32,078 bases of DNA, taken from the NCBI RefSeq assembly GCF_030757795.1, contig NZ_JAUQWH010000102.1, forward strand, positions 1 through 32,078, written 5' to 3'. The notes below the pieces were generated by a model. The model worked only from the letters and a program-made list of their open reading frames with translations. It did no database searches and was not told where the DNA came from. The DNA comes from Actinoplanes oryzae. Lineage in GTDB: Bacteria; Actinomycetota; Actinomycetes; Mycobacteriales; Micromonosporaceae. A program made the position numbers and the translations under genes. Positions 16,041-22,437 of the stretch are shown here, in pieces (position 1 is the first letter of the stretch; each line of letters begins with the position of its first letter).

Positions 16041-16064
16041 GTTATCCACAGGGCTGTGGACAAC
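16041..16064. other. Inverted pair of DnaA boxes, hairpin-forming
   Basis: TTATCCACA (16042-16050) and TGTGGACAA (16055-16063, the reverse complement of TTGTCCACA) face each other across four bases. Both match DnaA-box consensus forms. As RNA the segment folds into an 11-bp stem with one mismatch and a GG loop, so it could also act as the 3' terminator of the glycosyltransferase operon. There is no dnaA, dnaN or origin-like cluster nearby. Confidence 0.6.
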
Positions 16065-16150
16065 TTGTCACCTGTGCCGCCGATCCTGGTTATGGTCGCC
16101 GGAGCATTGGGCTGCTGCCTTCAGCGGGCCGGGCCGGCTCGTGTGGTGCA

Positions 16151-16166
16151 GCTTCGAATTAGAAGC
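16151..16166. promoter_or_regulatory. Palindromic operator in the marR promoter; possibly leaderless transcript
   Basis: A 16-base near-perfect palindrome centred on AATT (arms GCTTC and GAAGC, one mismatched pair) lies 15 bases before the GTG of the MarR gene. MarR proteins commonly bind such AT-centred palindromes. A TACCAT hexamer at 16170-16175 could be a -10, leaving only six bases before the start codon, so the message may be leaderless. Bound repressor here would block RNA polymerase, as in classic autorepression. Confidence 0.6.
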
Positions 16167-16181
16167 AAGTACCATAGTGGG

Positions 16182-16676
16182 GTGACGCAGAGCCATGATC
16201 TGGATCCGGAGAAGCTGGCCGCCTATCTGGCGCTCAAGGAGGTCTCCAGCCTCCTGCAGGATGCCGTTGAGCAGCAGCTCAAGGCGGACGGGGGGCTGAC
16301 CGGGACGCAGTTTCAGATTCTCGCCATGCTGGGGGACGCCCCTCGGCACAGCATGCGGATGACTGATCTAGCGGACGGGATCGTGCACAGTCGCAGTGGG
16401 CTGACCTATCAGGCGGCGCAGTTGGAGAAGGGCGGGCTTGTCACTCGGGGGCCCAGCGAGGACGACGAGCGGAGCACGGTGGTCACGCTCACGGACTCGG
16501 GGCGGCGGTTGCTCCTTCAGGTGCTTCCGGGGCATGTCGAGGTGGTGCAGACGTTGCTGCTCGACACGCTGAGTGATGCGGACATTGCTGCCATCACCGA
16601 CATCATGGGGCGGGTGCGAACCTCCATGCGGGCACGGCCGCCCCGATCAGCCCGGCGCAGGCAAGCGACCTCCTGA
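16182..16676 (+). CDS. MarR-family transcriptional regulator
   Basis: A 164-residue winged-helix regulator. The N-terminal dimer helix leads into LTGTQFQILAMLGD, RMTDLADGIVHSRSGLTYQ (recognition helix) and the wing GLVTRGPSEDDERSTVVTLT, with the conserved Asp-Asp-Arg of MarR wings. A C-terminal helix and a basic tail follow. The GTG at 16182 has no clear ribosome-binding site, which fits a leaderless message from the promoter noted at 16170-16175. The ligand is unknown. It converges on the beta-lactamase-like gene with only 60 bases between them. It may repress itself and targets outside the window. Confidence 0.88.
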   Translation: MTQSHDLDPEKLAAYLALKEVSSLLQDAVEQQLKADGGLTGTQFQILAMLGDAPRHSMRMTDLADGIVHSRSGLTYQAAQLEKGGLVTRGPSEDDERSTVVTLTDSGRRLLLQVLPGHVEVVQTLLLDTLSDADIAAITDIMGRVRTSMRARPPRSARRRQATS

Positions 16677-16736
16677 GGAAGGCCCCGGCGCCAGAGAACC
16701 GGCCGGGCGAGGAGGGAGGCGCGCCTGGAAGACAGC

Positions 16737-17903
16737 TCAGGAGACGGCCTGCGCATGGGTCACCGCGCGCTGCTCGGCGGCCGCTGAGTGGATCATTGCG
16801 GCGATGCCCTCCATCGGGTCGTCTTCCGTTGTGCCCAGGTAGTTCTTGGTGATGGCGATGGCCAGTTTCAGGTCGGGGTAGAAGCCGGCCAGGCTGCCCC
16901 CGTTGCCGCTCCAGCCGATGCGGGCCCCGCCCAGCTGGGAGACGTACCCCAGGGTCTTGGGCAGGTCGCCGTTGAAGGCCCAGTCCGGGCCGCTGGTCAG
17001 GACCGTGGTCACCTCGCGGAGGTGGTTCTCGGAGATGAGGCGGACGCCGTCGACGTGGCCCATCAGGGCGGCGTACATGCGGGCCATGGCGCGGGCGCTG
17101 ACCGTCGCCACCGCGGGGATGTCGGTCTGCATGATGTCGCGGCGGTTGGCGAGGGCGGCTTCCGGGCGTACGCCGGGGGGTGCGATCTCGTCGAAATGCT
17201 CGATGTTGGCGCTGAGCTGGTCCAGGGCCATGCGCCAGTTGCGGTCCTTGAGGCGGGCGCAGCGGTTGAGCTCCTGGGGCGGGACACCGAAGAAGAGTTC
17301 GCGGTCGGCGCCCAGCGGGCGGGCGATGTCCTCGGCGACCACCCAGGCGATGGGGCGCTGGGTGGCGCGGCGGACCACCTCGCCGATCAGCCAGCCCCAG
17401 GTCCACTCGTGGAAGCCGTGCCTGGTGCCCGGCGTCCACGACGGGGTGGAGCCCGCGATGGTGCGGCACATGCGGTCCCAGTCGAGGAAATCCTCCGGCG
17501 TCGTGTACGACGGGAGCGCCGGCACCCCGGCCGAGTGCGTCAGGGCGTGGCGCAGCGTCGTGGCGCCCTTGTCGTGCCGGGCGTACTCGGGCCAGACGTC
17601 GGCGATGCGCAGGTCGTAGTCGATCTTGCCCTTCTCCGCCAGGACGTGGACCGCGGTGGCGGTCAGGCCCTTGCCCGTGGAGAAGCTGAAGAACGGGGTG
17701 TCGGGCGTGACGCGGGTGCCCGTCGACTCGTCGGCGAGCCCGGAGGTGGCGTTGACGATGAGCTCGCCGTCGAGGTAGGCGGCGACCTGCACCCCGATCT
17801 CGCGACCCGCGAACACCAGCGAGTCGATCTGCCGCTGCACCGCGGCCTGGAGGTTCATCCAGCTGGTCACGGGTTCAGCATCGCGCAGGAAGCGAACCGT
17901 CAT
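16737..17903 (-). CDS. Serine beta-lactamase/esterase-fold protein (class C/EstB-like)
   Basis: A 388-residue cytoplasmic-looking protein without a signal peptide. The SxxK nucleophile motif is STGK at residues 75-78, within TPFFSFSTGKG, typical of EstB-type esterases and class C-like enzymes. The second motif, usually Tyr-x-N or GYH, reads RHGFHEWTWGWLIGEV. Phe164 thus replaces the expected catalytic tyrosine. The third region is GWSGNGGSLAGFYPDLKLA instead of HxG/KTG. The ATG at 17903 lacks a good ribosome-binding site; 17858 is an alternative. It could be a reduced or altered hydrolase, so antibiotic resistance should not be assumed. It is divergent from the histidine kinase, whose operator lies between them. 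Confidence 0.8.
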   Translation of the reverse strand: MTVRFLRDAEPVTSWMNLQAAVQRQIDSLVFAGREIGVQVAAYLDGELIVNATSGLADESTGTRVTPDTPFFSFSTGKGLTATAVHVLAEKGKIDYDLRIADVWPEYARHDKGATTLRHALTHSAGVPALPSYTTPEDFLDWDRMCRTIAGSTPSWTPGTRHGFHEWTWGWLIGEVVRRATQRPIAWVVAEDIARPLGADRELFFGVPPQELNRCARLKDRNWRMALDQLSANIEHFDEIAPPGVRPEAALANRRDIMQTDIPAVATVSARAMARMYAALMGHVDGVRLISENHLREVTTVLTSGPDWAFNGDLPKTLGYVSQLGGARIGWSGNGGSLAGFYPDLKLAIAITKNYLGTTEDDPMEGIAAMIHSAAAEQRAVTHAQAVS

Positions 17904-17918
17904 GGCCGAATCGCGCAA

Positions 17919-17936
17919 GGTAGGGCCAGCACTACC
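17919..17936. promoter_or_regulatory. Operator 1: 18-bp inverted repeat upstream of the histidine kinase
   Basis: GGTAGGGC and CTACC half-sites form an 18-base imperfect palindrome between the beta-lactamase-like gene and the kinase. The same element, there perfect, occurs at 19947-19964 before mmpL. The downstream spacing to GGGATCG (17955-17961) and to the -10-like TAGATT (17982-17987) is identical at the two sites. It is best explained as the binding site of the NarL-type regulator at 19298, centred near -60 as for an upstream activator. Confidence 0.75.
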
Positions 17937-17954
17937 ATCAACCGGGTAGCGAGC

Positions 17955-17987
17955 GGGATCGGGGAAAGTGCCCCGGCCGCATAGATT
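17955..17987 (+). promoter_or_regulatory. Promoter of the histidine kinase gene
   Basis: GGGATCG (17955-17961) and TAGATT (17982-17987) start 27 bases apart, exactly as the equivalent GGGATCG and TAGCGT do before mmpL. The -10-like hexamer ends six bases before the ATG at 17994, so a leaderless message is likely. Hexamers are inferred from this conservation, not from consensus strength. Confidence 0.6.
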
Positions 17988-17993
17988 CGCCTC

Positions 17994-19268
17994 ATGACTC
18001 CCACCCGCCGGGTGTTCCGCCAGGTCGGCCTCGACACCCAGTTCGTTCTTCTCGGCTTCCCGCTGGGCCTCGTGACCCTGGTGCTCACCCTGGCCGGCCT
18101 GGGTCTGGGCATCGGTGCCGGCATCCTGTGGTTCGGTGTGCCGATCCTCGCCGGCACGCTCATGGTCGCCCGCGGCTTCGCCACGCTGGAGCGGCACCGG
18201 ATCGGTCCGGTGCTGGGGCGGCGGCTGCCCCATCCGTATTACAAGAGAGCCGCGCCCGGGCAGTCGTGGGTGCGCAAGCTGATCACCCCGATCACCGACG
18301 GCCAGGCCTGGCTCGACTGGGTGCACGGCCTGTTCCGGTTCATCCCGAGCACGATCGCCTTCTGCTTCGCCGTCGTGTGGTGGGCCGGGCTGCTGGCCGG
18401 GTTCAGCTATGGGGCCTGGGGCTGGGCGGTGCCCAACGGGCCCGACAACCAGCAACTGCCCGAGCTGCTGGGCATGGGCGAGTCCTTCGGCGCGGCCGTC
18501 GTGTTCTACCTGGCGCTGGGCGTCTTCTTCCTCGGCACGCTCTATCCGGTGCTGCGCGGCATGGCGATGATGGAGGCGTACTTCGCCCGCGGGCTGCTCT
18601 CCGGCGTGAGCGAGCTGCGGGAGCAGGTCGCCGAGGCCACCGCCGCCCGGGACACCGCCCAGGCGCAGAAGGCGGCCGCGGTCTCGGCCGAGGCCACGGC
18701 GCTGCGCCGGCTCGAGCGCGACATCCACGACGGCCCGCAGCAGCGGCTGGTCCGCCTCGCGATGGATCTGGGCCGGGCCGAGCAGCAGTTCGCCACCAAC
18801 CCCGAGGCGGCCCGCGCGACCGTCGCCGAGGCCCTCGCGCAGACCCGCGAGACCCTGGATGAGCTGCGTGCCCTGTCGCGCGGCATCGCCCCGCCCATCC
18901 TGGTCGACCGGGGTCTGCAGGCGGCGCTCACCGCCCTGGCCGGCCGCTGCACCGTGCCGGTGGACCTGGACGCGCCGGTCGCCGAGCGGCTGGACCCGGT
19001 GGTCGAGAGCACCGCCTACTTCGTGGTCGCCGAGGCGCTCACCAACGTCGCCAAGCACAGCCACGCCGCCGAGGTGCAGGTGACGGTCCGGCGCGAGCTG
19101 ACCGGGCTGATGATCACCGTGGCGGACGACGGGGTCGGCGGCGCCAGCACGGCCAAGGGGCACGGGCTGGCGGGCCTCGGCGACCGGGTCGAGGCGGCGG
19201 GCGGCGTGCTGAGCATCACCAGCCCGGCGGGCGGCGGCACGACCCTGACAGCGGCACTGCCGCTCTGA
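17994..19268 (+). CDS. Membrane sensor histidine kinase (HisKA_3 type)
   Basis: A 424-residue NarX/LiaS-type kinase. Four hydrophobic segments (residues ~18-60 and ~118-185) form an N-terminal membrane sensor. A coiled linker (residues ~205-235) leads to the dimerisation/phosphoacceptor box ERDIHDGPQQRLVRLAMDLG, with His245 as phosphoacceptor. The HATPase domain shows VVAEALTNVAKHSHA (N box), VADDGVGG (G1) and GHGLAGLGDRVEAAGG (G2). It is followed by its regulator 29 bases later. The sensor has little extracytoplasmic sequence, suggesting it detects membrane state or lipophilic compounds, consistent with control of an MmpL exporter (inference). Confidence 0.9.
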   Translation: MTPTRRVFRQVGLDTQFVLLGFPLGLVTLVLTLAGLGLGIGAGILWFGVPILAGTLMVARGFATLERHRIGPVLGRRLPHPYYKRAAPGQSWVRKLITPITDGQAWLDWVHGLFRFIPSTIAFCFAVVWWAGLLAGFSYGAWGWAVPNGPDNQQLPELLGMGESFGAAVVFYLALGVFFLGTLYPVLRGMAMMEAYFARGLLSGVSELREQVAEATAARDTAQAQKAAAVSAEATALRRLERDIHDGPQQRLVRLAMDLGRAEQQFATNPEAARATVAEALAQTRETLDELRALSRGIAPPILVDRGLQAALTALAGRCTVPVDLDAPVAERLDPVVESTAYFVVAEALTNVAKHSHAAEVQVTVRRELTGLMITVADDGVGGASTAKGHGLAGLGDRVEAAGGVLSITSPAGGGTTLTAALPL

Positions 19269-19272
19269 GCAA

Positions 19273-19296
19273 CCCGGCAGCGGTTACGCTGCCGGG
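19273..19296 (+). promoter_or_regulatory. Perfect 9-bp inverted repeat immediately before the response regulator start
   Basis: CCCGGCAGC and GCTGCCGGG flank GGTTAC, ending one base before the ATG at 19298. It could be an RNA hairpin that masks or spaces initiation between kinase and regulator, or a DNA operator over an internal promoter (TTACGC as a -10-like hexamer). No ribosome-binding site is visible, so initiation may rely on coupling or a leaderless message. Confidence 0.5.
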
Positions 19297-19297
19297 C

Positions 19298-19951
19298 ATG
19301 CGCGTGGTTATTGCCGACGACGCCGTGCTGCTGCGCGAGGGGCTCGTCCGCCTCGTCCGGGAGAACGGCTGGACCGTCGAGGCAGCGGTCGGCGACGGCC
19401 CGTCCCTGGTGGCGGCCATCGAGAAGCACCGCCCCGACATCTCCATCGTGGACGTGCGCATGCCGCCCAGCCACACCGACGAGGGCCTGCGCGCCGCCGT
19501 CGAGGCGCGGTCGCGGGTGCCCGGGAGCCCGATCCTGGTGCTGTCCCAGTACGTCGAGGTGACCTACGCCGACGACCTGCTCGCCGACCGCCGGGGCGCG
19601 GTCGGCTACCTGCTCAAGGACCGGGTGTCCGAGGTCGCCGACTTCCTCGACGCCCTGCGCCAGGTCTCCGGCGGCGCCACGATCCTCGACCCCGAGGTCA
19701 TCAGCCAGCTGCTGGTGCGCCGGCGCCGCGACGACCCGTTGCGGACGCTGACCCCGCGCGAGCGGGAGGTCCTGAGCCTGATGGCCGAAGGCCGCTCGAA
19801 CACCGCGATCGCCCGGAAGATGGTCGTCACCGAGGGCGCGGTCGAGAAGCACGTCCGCAACATCTTCACGAAGCTGAGCCTGCACCAGGACGAGGAGCAA
19901 CACCGCCGCGTCCTGGCCGTGCTGACCTACCTGCAGGGGGAGAAGGGGTAG
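19298..19951 (+). CDS. NarL/LuxR-family response regulator
   Basis: A 217-residue regulator. The receiver domain has the acidic pair in VVIADDAVLLREG, the phosphoacceptor Asp52 in SIVDVRMPP, LVLSQY, and Lys in GYLLKDRV. The C-terminal LuxR helix-turn-helix reads LTPREREVLSLMAEGRSN, then GAVEKHVRNIFTKLSL. It partners the kinase at 17994. Its stop codon lies inside operator 2 (19947-19964), so a bound regulator would sit across the end of its own gene while controlling mmpL. Two matching operators, before the kinase and before mmpL, suggest autoregulation plus transporter control. Confidence 0.92.
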   Translation: MRVVIADDAVLLREGLVRLVRENGWTVEAAVGDGPSLVAAIEKHRPDISIVDVRMPPSHTDEGLRAAVEARSRVPGSPILVLSQYVEVTYADDLLADRRGAVGYLLKDRVSEVADFLDALRQVSGGATILDPEVISQLLVRRRRDDPLRTLTPREREVLSLMAEGRSNTAIARKMVVTEGAVEKHVRNIFTKLSLHQDEEQHRRVLAVLTYLQGEKG

Positions 19952-19964
19952 GGCAGGCCCTACC
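19947..19964. promoter_or_regulatory. Operator 2: perfect 18-bp inverted repeat upstream of mmpL
   Basis: A perfect palindrome, GGTAGGGC-AG-GCCCTACC, overlaps the stop codon of the response regulator. The following bases (CAACCGGG, then GGGATCG 19 bases after the operator) are shared with the kinase promoter at the same spacing. The likely ligand is the response regulator encoded just upstream. Confidence 0.8.
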
Positions 19965-19982
19965 ACCAACCGGGGTGCTGAG

Positions 19983-20015
19983 GGGATCGTTGCCGGTCGC
20001 CGGGCTCCATAGCGT
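19983..20015 (+). promoter_or_regulatory. Promoter of the mmpL gene
   Basis: GGGATCG (19983-19989) and TAGCGT (20010-20015) occupy the same positions relative to operator 2 as their counterparts do relative to operator 1. The -10-like hexamer ends eight bases before the ATG at 20024, pointing to a short or absent leader. Confidence 0.6.
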
Positions 20016-20023
20016 TTCTGGGC

Positions 20024-22198
20024 ATGGGAAACGGACAGGAAGTCACGGGAATCGCGGCACGGGCCGCGATGTGGAGCGCCCGCCACCGGGCGCTCGCGAT
20101 ATTCGGCTGGGTGGCCCTCGTCGCGGCGATGGTCGTCCTGAGTGGACTCATCGGCACCACCGAGGCCGACGGCGTGCAGACCGGCCACGGCGAGTCGAAG
20201 CGCGCGGACCGGATCGTCGCGGACGCCGGCTTCCCGGAGCAGCCGGCCGGCGAGATGGTGCTGGTGCAGGGCGACGGGCGGGAAGCCGCGGTTGCCGAGG
20301 TGGTGAAGGCGCTGCGGAAGCAAGCGGAGGTCACCGGCCTCGGCGAGCCGCTGACGTCACAGGACGGCCGGTCGACGCTGGTGAACTTCAGCATCGTGGG
20401 CGACCCGGAGACCGCCGAGGACCGCGTACAGCCGGTGCTCGACACCGTGGCGGCCGTGCAGGCGCAGCACCCGGAGCTCTACATCGCCGAGGCCGGGTCC
20501 GCCAGCGGCGACAAGATGATCGGCGGCGAGCTGGACGCCGGGCTGTCCCGGCTGTCGATGCTGTCGATCCCGATCACGATCGGCATCCTGCTGGTCGCCT
20601 TCGGGGCCGTGGTGGCGGCGCTGCTGCCCGTGGGCCTGGCCGTCACCGCGGTGGTGGCGGCGACCGGCCTGCTCGCCGTGGCCAGCCGCCTGGTGCCCAC
20701 GGTCGACACGACGATGCACGTGATGCTGCTCGTCGGCCTGGCGGTGGGGGTCGACTACTGCCTGTTCTACATCCGGCGTGAGCGGGACGAACGGCGGCGG
20801 GGTGCCGACGCGCACCGGGCCCTCGTGGTGGCCGCGCAGACGTCCGGCCGCTCGATCTGGGTGTCCGGGCTGACCGTGATCGCCGCGATGGCCGGCATGT
20901 TCCTGACCCGGGACGCCGTGTTCAGCAGCTTCGCCGTGGCGACCATCCTGGTGGTGGCGACCGCGGTGCTGGGCTCCCTGACCGTGTTGCCCGCCATGCT
21001 CTCCGTGCTCGGCGAGCGGGTGGACGCGATCAAGATCCCGGGCCTCTACCGCCGCCGTACGGACAGCCGCGTCTGGAACGCCGTCCTCCGCGTCGTCCTC
21101 GCCAGGCCGTTGCTCTCCGCCCTCGCGGCGGTGGCGGTCCTCGGCGTGCTCGCGGCGCCCGTGCTCGGCATGAAGACCAAGGGCGAGGAGCTGACGGACT
21201 TCTCGCCGGGCATCCCGACCGTGCAGGCGCTCACCCGGATCGCGGAGGCGTTCCCGGGCGAGGGCAGCCCGGCCGAGGTGGTCGTCCGCGCCGACGACGT
21301 GACGGGAGCGCCCTTCGAGACGGCGGTCGCGGACTTCAAGAAGGCCGCGCTGGCGAGCGGCCGAATGCAGGAGCCTGTCGACGTGCGGATCAACCCCGCC
21401 GGGACGGTCGCCGTGGTCTCCGTGGTCCTCACCGGCGACGATCGCGCCGCTCTCACCACGCTGCGGAAGCAGGTGGCCCCGGAGTCCTTCGGGAAGCTGC
21501 CCGGCGCGACCGTGGCGGTCACCGGCGAGACGGCCGAAACAGTCGACTTCGGCAACCGGCTCAGCGCGTCCCTGCCATGGGTCTTCGCCTTCGTGCTGGG
21601 GCTCGCGTTCCTGCTGCTGCTCGTGTCGTTCCGCTCGGTCGTGGTCGCTGCCACCGGCGTGGTGCTGAACCTGCTGTCGGTCGCCGCCGCGTACGGGATG
21701 CTGGTCTTCGTCTTCCAGGACGGCCACTTCGAGAACCTGCTGGACTTCCAGTCCGGCGGCGGCATCACCAACTGGATGCCGCTGTTCCTCTTCACGATCC
21801 TGTTCGGGCTCTCGATGGACTACCACGTGTTCGTGCTGAGCCGCATCCGTGAGGGTCACGACCAGGGCCTGCCCACGCGCGAGGCGGTCGCCCGGGGCAT
21901 CGGCGGCACGGCCGGCGTCATCACCAGCGCGGCCGTGGTCATGGTGGCGGTGTTCGCGCTCTTCGCCACCCTGCCGCTGCTCAGCACCAAGGAGCTCGGC
22001 GTCGGCCTCGCCGCCGCGGTCCTGCTCGACGCCACGCTGATCCGGGCGGTCCTGCTGCCCGCGGTGATGGTCCTGCTCGGCGAGCGCAATTGGTGGCTGC
22101 CGCGCTGGCTGAACTGGCTGCCGCAGGTCGCCCACGACACCACCCCGGCCGGACCCGAGCCCGCCGGCCGGCACCGTGAGCTCATAGCAAGCCGCTAG
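20024..22198 (+). CDS. MMPL-family RND transporter
   Basis: A 724-residue inner-membrane exporter of the MmpL/RND group, which moves lipids or hydrophobic compounds using the proton gradient. It has the duplicated layout: a first helix (IFGWVALVAAMVVLSGL), an extracytoplasmic domain, a helix bundle with GVDYCLFYIRRERDE, a second extracytoplasmic domain (~375-515), then a second bundle with LSMDYHVFVLSRIRE. The two Asp-Tyr pairs are the conserved proton-relay residues of MmpL proteins. Length fits the short actinobacterial type without a long C-terminal tail. Adjacent operator 2 indicates control by the kinase/regulator pair. Substrate unknown. Confidence 0.92.
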   Translation: MGNGQEVTGIAARAAMWSARHRALAIFGWVALVAAMVVLSGLIGTTEADGVQTGHGESKRADRIVADAGFPEQPAGEMVLVQGDGREAAVAEVVKALRKQAEVTGLGEPLTSQDGRSTLVNFSIVGDPETAEDRVQPVLDTVAAVQAQHPELYIAEAGSASGDKMIGGELDAGLSRLSMLSIPITIGILLVAFGAVVAALLPVGLAVTAVVAATGLLAVASRLVPTVDTTMHVMLLVGLAVGVDYCLFYIRRERDERRRGADAHRALVVAAQTSGRSIWVSGLTVIAAMAGMFLTRDAVFSSFAVATILVVATAVLGSLTVLPAMLSVLGERVDAIKIPGLYRRRTDSRVWNAVLRVVLARPLLSALAAVAVLGVLAAPVLGMKTKGEELTDFSPGIPTVQALTRIAEAFPGEGSPAEVVVRADDVTGAPFETAVADFKKAALASGRMQEPVDVRINPAGTVAVVSVVLTGDDRAALTTLRKQVAPESFGKLPGATVAVTGETAETVDFGNRLSASLPWVFAFVLGLAFLLLLVSFRSVVVAATGVVLNLLSVAAAYGMLVFVFQDGHFENLLDFQSGGGITNWMPLFLFTILFGLSMDYHVFVLSRIREGHDQGLPTREAVARGIGGTAGVITSAAVVMVAVFALFATLPLLSTKELGVGLAAAVLLDATLIRAVLLPAVMVLLGERNWWLPRWLNWLPQVAHDTTPAGPEPAGRHRELIASR

Positions 22199-22206
22199 GC
22201 AGAGCA

Positions 22207-22230
22207 GGGGCCCGTCGGGTGACGGGCCCC
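22207..22230. terminator. Bidirectional hairpin terminator between mmpL and csbD
   Basis: A perfect 10-bp stem (22207-22216 with 22221-22230) with a GGGT loop lies between two convergent genes, eight bases after the mmpL stop. GAGCA/TGCTC outside the stem extend it imperfectly. There is no strong T-tract, as is common in GC-rich actinomycetes. Confidence 0.75.
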
Positions 22231-22237
22231 GCAATGC

Positions 22238-22411
22238 TCACTTCTTGAAGACGTCCTTGATGTTCTCGCCGGCCTGCTTGAGCTTCGAGCTCTTCTGGTC
22301 GGCCTTGCCCTCGGCCTCGAGCTGCTCGTCGTCGGTGGCCCGGCCGATGCCTTCCTTGGCCTTGCCGCCGAGCTCCTCGGCCTTGTTGTCGATCTTGTCG
22401 TCGGCACCCAT
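22238..22411 (-). CDS. CsbD-like stress protein
   Basis: A 57-residue, highly charged, Lys/Glu/Asp-rich protein with the CsbD pattern DKIDNKAEELGGKAKEGIG followed by ATDDEQLEAEGKADQ. The family is induced by general stress in many bacteria; its molecular role is not known. ATG at 22411 with GGAGG six bases upstream, a strong ribosome-binding site. It lies 26 bases after the GGDEF-EAL gene on the same strand, so it could be co-transcribed with it or driven separately. Confidence 0.88.
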   Translation of the reverse strand: MGADDKIDNKAEELGGKAKEGIGRATDDEQLEAEGKADQKSSKLKQAGENIKDVFKK

Positions 22412-22437
22412 GACAAACCTCCAGGGGGAGCGGAGTT

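Noticed and set aside
16030..16070. Chromosomal origin suggested by DnaA boxes
   Set aside because: Only two boxes and no dnaA, dnaN, AT-rich unwinding region or other origin genes.
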